From assembly GCF_014648895.1 (NCBI RefSeq), contig NZ_BMRZ01000001.1, positions 372,001 through 436,000 on the forward strand: DNA of 64,000 nucleotides, read 5' to 3'. Position 1 is the first letter of the stretch, and every line of letters starts with the position of its first letter. The notes beneath the pieces are model-generated. The model was not told the origin of the DNA, did not search any database, and saw only the letters and a list, made by a program, of their open reading frames with translations. The stretch comes from Streptomyces tanashiensis (GTDB lineage: Bacteria; Actinomycetota; Actinomycetes; Streptomycetales; Streptomycetaceae). Of this stretch, positions 61,465 through 64,000 are shown one piece after another. Position numbers and translations under genes: made by a program.

Positions 61465-62643
61465 CTAGTAGACCGGCTTCTCGGGCTCGATCTGGTGGAC
61501 CCAGCCGATCACGCCGCCGCCGACGTGGACCGCGTCCGCGAAGCCCGCGGACTTGAGCACCGCGAGGACTTCCGCACTGCGGACACCCGTCTTGCAGTGC
61601 AGGACGATCCGCTTGTCCTGCGGGAGGTCCTGGAGGGCGCTGCCCATGAGGAACTCGTTCTTCGGGATCAGACGCGCGCCCGGGATCGAGACGATCTCGT
61701 ACTCGTTCGGCTCGCGGACGTCGATGATGTCGATGTTCTCGCCCTCGTCGATCCACTCCTTGAGCTGCTTGGGAGTGATCGTCGAGCCGAGCGCCGCCTC
61801 CTGGGCCTCCTCGGACACGACGCCGCAGAAGGCCTCGTAGTCGATGAGCTCGGTGACGGTCGGGTTCTCGCCGCAGACCGCGCAGTCGGGGTCCTTGCGG
61901 ACCTTGACCTGCCGGTACTGCATCTCCAGGGCGTCGTAGATCATCAGACGGCCGACCAGCGGGTCGCCCACGCCGGCCAGGACCTTGATGGCCTCGGTGA
62001 CCTGGATGGAGCCGATGGACGCGCACAGCACGCCCAGGACGCCGCCCTCGGCGCAGGACGGGACCATGCCCGGCGGCGGGGGCTCCGGGTAGAGGCAGCG
62101 GTAGCAGGGACCGTACTCGGACCAGAACACGGACGCCTGGCCGTCGAAGCGGTAGATCGAGCCCCAGACGTACGGCTTGTTCAGCAGCACGCAGGCGTCG
62201 TTCACCAGGTAGCGGGTGGCGAAGTTGTCGGTGCCGTCGACGATCAGGTCGTACTGGCTGAAGATGTCCATCACGTTGTCGGCCTCGAGCCGCTCCTCGT
62301 GAAGGATCACGTTCACGTACGGGTTGATGCCGAGCACGCTGTCGCGCGCCGACGCGGCCTTGGAGCGGCCGATGTCGGCCTGGCTGTGGATGATCTGGCG
62401 CTGGAGGTTCGACTCGTCGACCTCGTCGAACTCCACGATGCCGAGCGTTCCGACGCCGGCGGCGGCCAGGTACATCAGCGCCGGGGAGCCGAGGCCACCG
62501 GCGCCGACACACAGCACCTTGGCGTTCTTCAGCCGCTTCTGCCCGTCCATCCCGACGTCCGGGATGATCAGGTGGCGGGAGTACCTGCGGACCTCGTCTA
62601 CGGTGAGCTCGGCAGCCGGCTCGACCAGGGGTGGCAGCGACAC
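61465..62643 (-). CDS. moeZ: Adenylyltransferase/sulfurtransferase MoeZ
   Basis: A 392-residue two-domain enzyme. The ThiF/MoeB-like domain (1-265) has VGAGGLGSPALMYLAAAG for ATP, the Arg finger SNLQRQ and DGTDNF; zinc Cys are CYRC and CAVC. The C-terminal rhodanese domain (285-392) has its active-site Cys in LHCKTGVRS. It activates and sulfurates several sulfur-carrier proteins for molybdopterin, thioamide and cysteine pathways. GTG start at 62643 with GGAG six bases upstream. A perfect SigR promoter lies 45-70 bases upstream. Confidence 0.95.
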   Translation of the reverse strand: MSLPPLVEPAAELTVDEVRRYSRHLIIPDVGMDGQKRLKNAKVLCVGAGGLGSPALMYLAAAGVGTLGIVEFDEVDESNLQRQIIHSQADIGRSKAASARDSVLGINPYVNVILHEERLEADNVMDIFSQYDLIVDGTDNFATRYLVNDACVLLNKPYVWGSIYRFDGQASVFWSEYGPCYRCLYPEPPPPGMVPSCAEGGVLGVLCASIGSIQVTEAIKVLAGVGDPLVGRLMIYDALEMQYRQVKVRKDPDCAVCGENPTVTELIDYEAFCGVVSEEAQEAALGSTITPKQLKEWIDEGENIDIIDVREPNEYEIVSIPGARLIPKNEFLMGSALQDLPQDKRIVLHCKTGVRSAEVLAVLKSAGFADAVHVGGGVIGWVHQIEPEKPVY

Positions 62644-62687
62644 GGGGACTCCGGTGGTCGGGATGTCAGTACGGTTGTTCTCCCCGT

Positions 62688-62713
62688 AACACTGCCACGC
62701 CCCTTCTCATTCC
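62688..62713 (-). promoter_or_regulatory. SigR-dependent promoter of moeZ
   Basis: GGAAT (62713-62709), 18 bases, GTT (62690-62688). The start would be near 62681, giving a leader of about 38 bases. Confidence 0.92.
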
Positions 62714-63453
62714 GAGACACCCGGTCCGATCCGCGAGACGATTTCGTCCCAGTAGCCGGGCAGGGTGTGGAATTGGTCGCTTTGTCCCGGCCGGCCGGGA
62801 CGGTCCGTGAAGAAGATCGTCCCCGCGCCCTGCCAGCGGGCGATCCGCAGGGCCTCGTCGAGGTGGGTGCGCGGGACGCCGTGGACGAGGTGGACGAACT
62901 TCGCCTCGGTGTACTCGGCGGTCCACTCCGCCACCTGCGACCAGCGGTAGTCCACCCAGGAACCGGCGAAGGTCACCAGCTGGTCGGCCGCCTCGGCGTA
63001 CCCCGGGTGGGGGTGGGTGCCGTGGCCGAGCACGAGGTGGGCCTCGCCGCCGAGGACGGTCTCCAGGGTGGCGGTGAGCCGCCGCGTCCCCGCCAGGTCG
63101 GCCCGGTCGGCCGGGGCGCGGTCCAGGTAGAAGCCGCCGACCTTGTACCAGTCGAGGAAGCGGTGGGCGTCGGAGACGAGCTCCCCGAAGGGCCGGGAGC
63201 CGTACGCCAGGTCCAGGTGCCCGAGGACCCTGACCCCGGCGTTCCGCAGCTTCCCGGCCGCCTCCAGGCAGTGCGGGTCGGGGCGGCTCCCGGGACCGTC
63301 CGCCACATTGAGGACCGCCCAGTGCAGCGGGGTCCCGGGGCGGGTCAGTTCGGCCCACTCGACGGGGGCGAGCAGCGGATGGGCGTAGCCGGGGACGCCG
63401 AAGCCGAGCGCCTGGACGGCGCCGGTGGCCGTGGTCGTCGTCAGATGCGACAC
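62707..63453 (-). CDS. Spherulin-4-type (glycoside-hydrolase-like barrel) protein
   Basis: A 248-residue protein of the spherulation-specific family 4 fold. VLNVADGPG, VRVLGHLDLAYGSR and WYKVGGFYLDRAPAD are typical of this TIM-barrel-like family, some of whose members cut polysaccharides such as galactosaminogalactan. There is no signal peptide and the catalytic residues are not certain. The ATG overlaps the upstream epimerase gene by 13 bases, so they are coupled; a role in a sugar or wall polymer pathway is inferred. Confidence 0.75.
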   Translation of the reverse strand: MSHLTTTTATGAVQALGFGVPGYAHPLLAPVEWAELTRPGTPLHWAVLNVADGPGSRPDPHCLEAAGKLRNAGVRVLGHLDLAYGSRPFGELVSDAHRFLDWYKVGGFYLDRAPADRADLAGTRRLTATLETVLGGEAHLVLGHGTHPHPGYAEAADQLVTFAGSWVDYRWSQVAEWTAEYTEAKFVHLVHGVPRTHLDEALRIARWQGAGTIFFTDRPGRPGQSDQFHTLPGYWDEIVSRIGPGVSE

Positions 63454-64000
63454 GCCGCCTCCATCCAGATGTCGGCGAGGGACTCCTCCAGGTTGATCCG
63501 GGGCCGCCAGCCGAGCCGGTCGCGGGCGGTGCGGACGTCGGCCTGCTGCCAGGGTCCGCAGCCGTCGGGGTACGGGTACGGGGCGGAGGCCAGCTGGTCG
63601 GCGATGGTCCCCTCGGTACGGGGGGCGCCGATCATCGGGCGCTGCGGGATGCCGTGCGGGGCGTCCAGCTCGTGCAGGTTGCCGGAGTAGCCGGCGACCC
63701 GGGCGAGGACGGCGGCGGCGTCCCGGAGCCGGACGGCGCGGCCGGTGCCGATGTTGACGACGCCCTGGGCGGCGGAGAGGGAGGCCGCGTGGACGGCCCG
63801 CGCCACGTCCCGTACGTCGACGAAGTCCCGCTGCACGCCGAGGCCGCTGAGCTTGAGCTCGCCGTCCCCGGCCTGCATCGCGCGGCGCATCGCCTCGGCG
63901 AGGCGGCCGAGCGGGGAGCCGGCGGGCGTGCCGGGCCCGACCGGGGAGAAGACGCGCAGGACGACGGCGTCGAGCCCGGAACCGAGGACGAGTTCGGTCG
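63441..64000 (-). CDS. NAD-dependent epimerase/dehydratase (N-terminal part outside window)
   Basis: Only the C-terminal 186 codons are present; the frame is open at 64000. LRVFSPVGPGTPAGSPLGR and QRDFVDVRDVARAVHAA are the substrate-binding and late Rossmann motifs of NDP-sugar epimerases, and VNIGTGRAVRLRDAA follows. The end, RDRLGWRPRINLEESLADIW, is typical of extended SDR tails. It is coupled to the spherulin-4-like gene by overlap. Confidence 0.85.
   Translation of the reverse strand, partial: TELVLGSGLDAVVLRVFSPVGPGTPAGSPLGRLAEAMRRAMQAGDGELKLSGLGVQRDFVDVRDVARAVHAASLSAAQGVVNIGTGRAVRLRDAAAVLARVAGYSGNLHELDAPHGIPQRPMIGAPRTEGTIADQLASAPYPYPDGCGPWQQADVRTARDRLGWRPRINLEESLADIWMEAACRI

Overview
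The window is very GC-rich actinobacterial chromosome, almost certainly Streptomyces. Evidence: the sigR-rsrA, aroA-rsgA, hisN, wblC, adnA/adnB and moeZ gene set, GC-ending codons, many leaderless genes, and mycothiol-linked redox genes. From memory, much of this content resembles the S. coelicolor SCO5164-SCO5218 region. No gene-free stretch exceeds 300 bases.

Layout. 1-8.6 kb: end-truncated HD-type membrane protein, redox sigma factor SigR with anti-sigma RsrA, alpha/beta hydrolase, YedK/HMCES-like protein, M50-like membrane peptidase, aroA, rsgA, an SMR exporter of the SugE/Gdx type with a TetR regulator, and hisN. 8.6-16.4 kb: accessory block of lectin, amidase and CAP-domain proteins around two divergent AfsR/SARP-type regulators, one of them truncated with a broken Walker A. 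16.5-19.2 kb: CBS protein, catalase and its Fur-family regulator. 19.2-24.7 kb: two initiator tRNA genes flanking a Sel1-repeat protein, then a UPF0182 membrane protein. 24.8-30.8 kb: housekeeping and hypothetical genes (YlbL protease, MoaE, SDR, zincin_2, Nudix). 30.9-38.3 kb: AIM24/TerD operon, YgjP-like peptidase, ThiF/TOMM-like protein, ABC1 kinase, methyltransferase, small zinc ribbon. 38.4-42.0 kb: wblC (whiB7) with a long leader, an upstream ORF and an attenuator; uvrD2. 42.1-45.2 kb: a mycoredoxin gene interrupted by a compact serine-integrase element. 45.2-57 kb: nudC, M20 peptidase, adnB and adnA separated by two lipoprotein paralogues, an alkyltransferase-like gene. 57-64 kb: pseudokinase/LPG-synthase-like membrane protein, secreted S33 peptidase, moeZ, spherulin-4-like protein, partial epimerase.

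Most notable. A 2,783-bp element, carrying a large serine integrase and one SUMF1/FGE-like gene, sits inside the mycoredoxin gene. The element supplies a replacement 3' end, so the mycoredoxin reading frame stays intact with a new C-terminus; the original 3' end is stranded beyond the right end. Perfect SigR promoters (GGAAT-N18-GTT) lie before sigR, mycoredoxin and moeZ, tying these into one thiol-stress regulon. The two promoter regions of the lectin block share a SARP-type pair of heptamers at 11-bp spacing.
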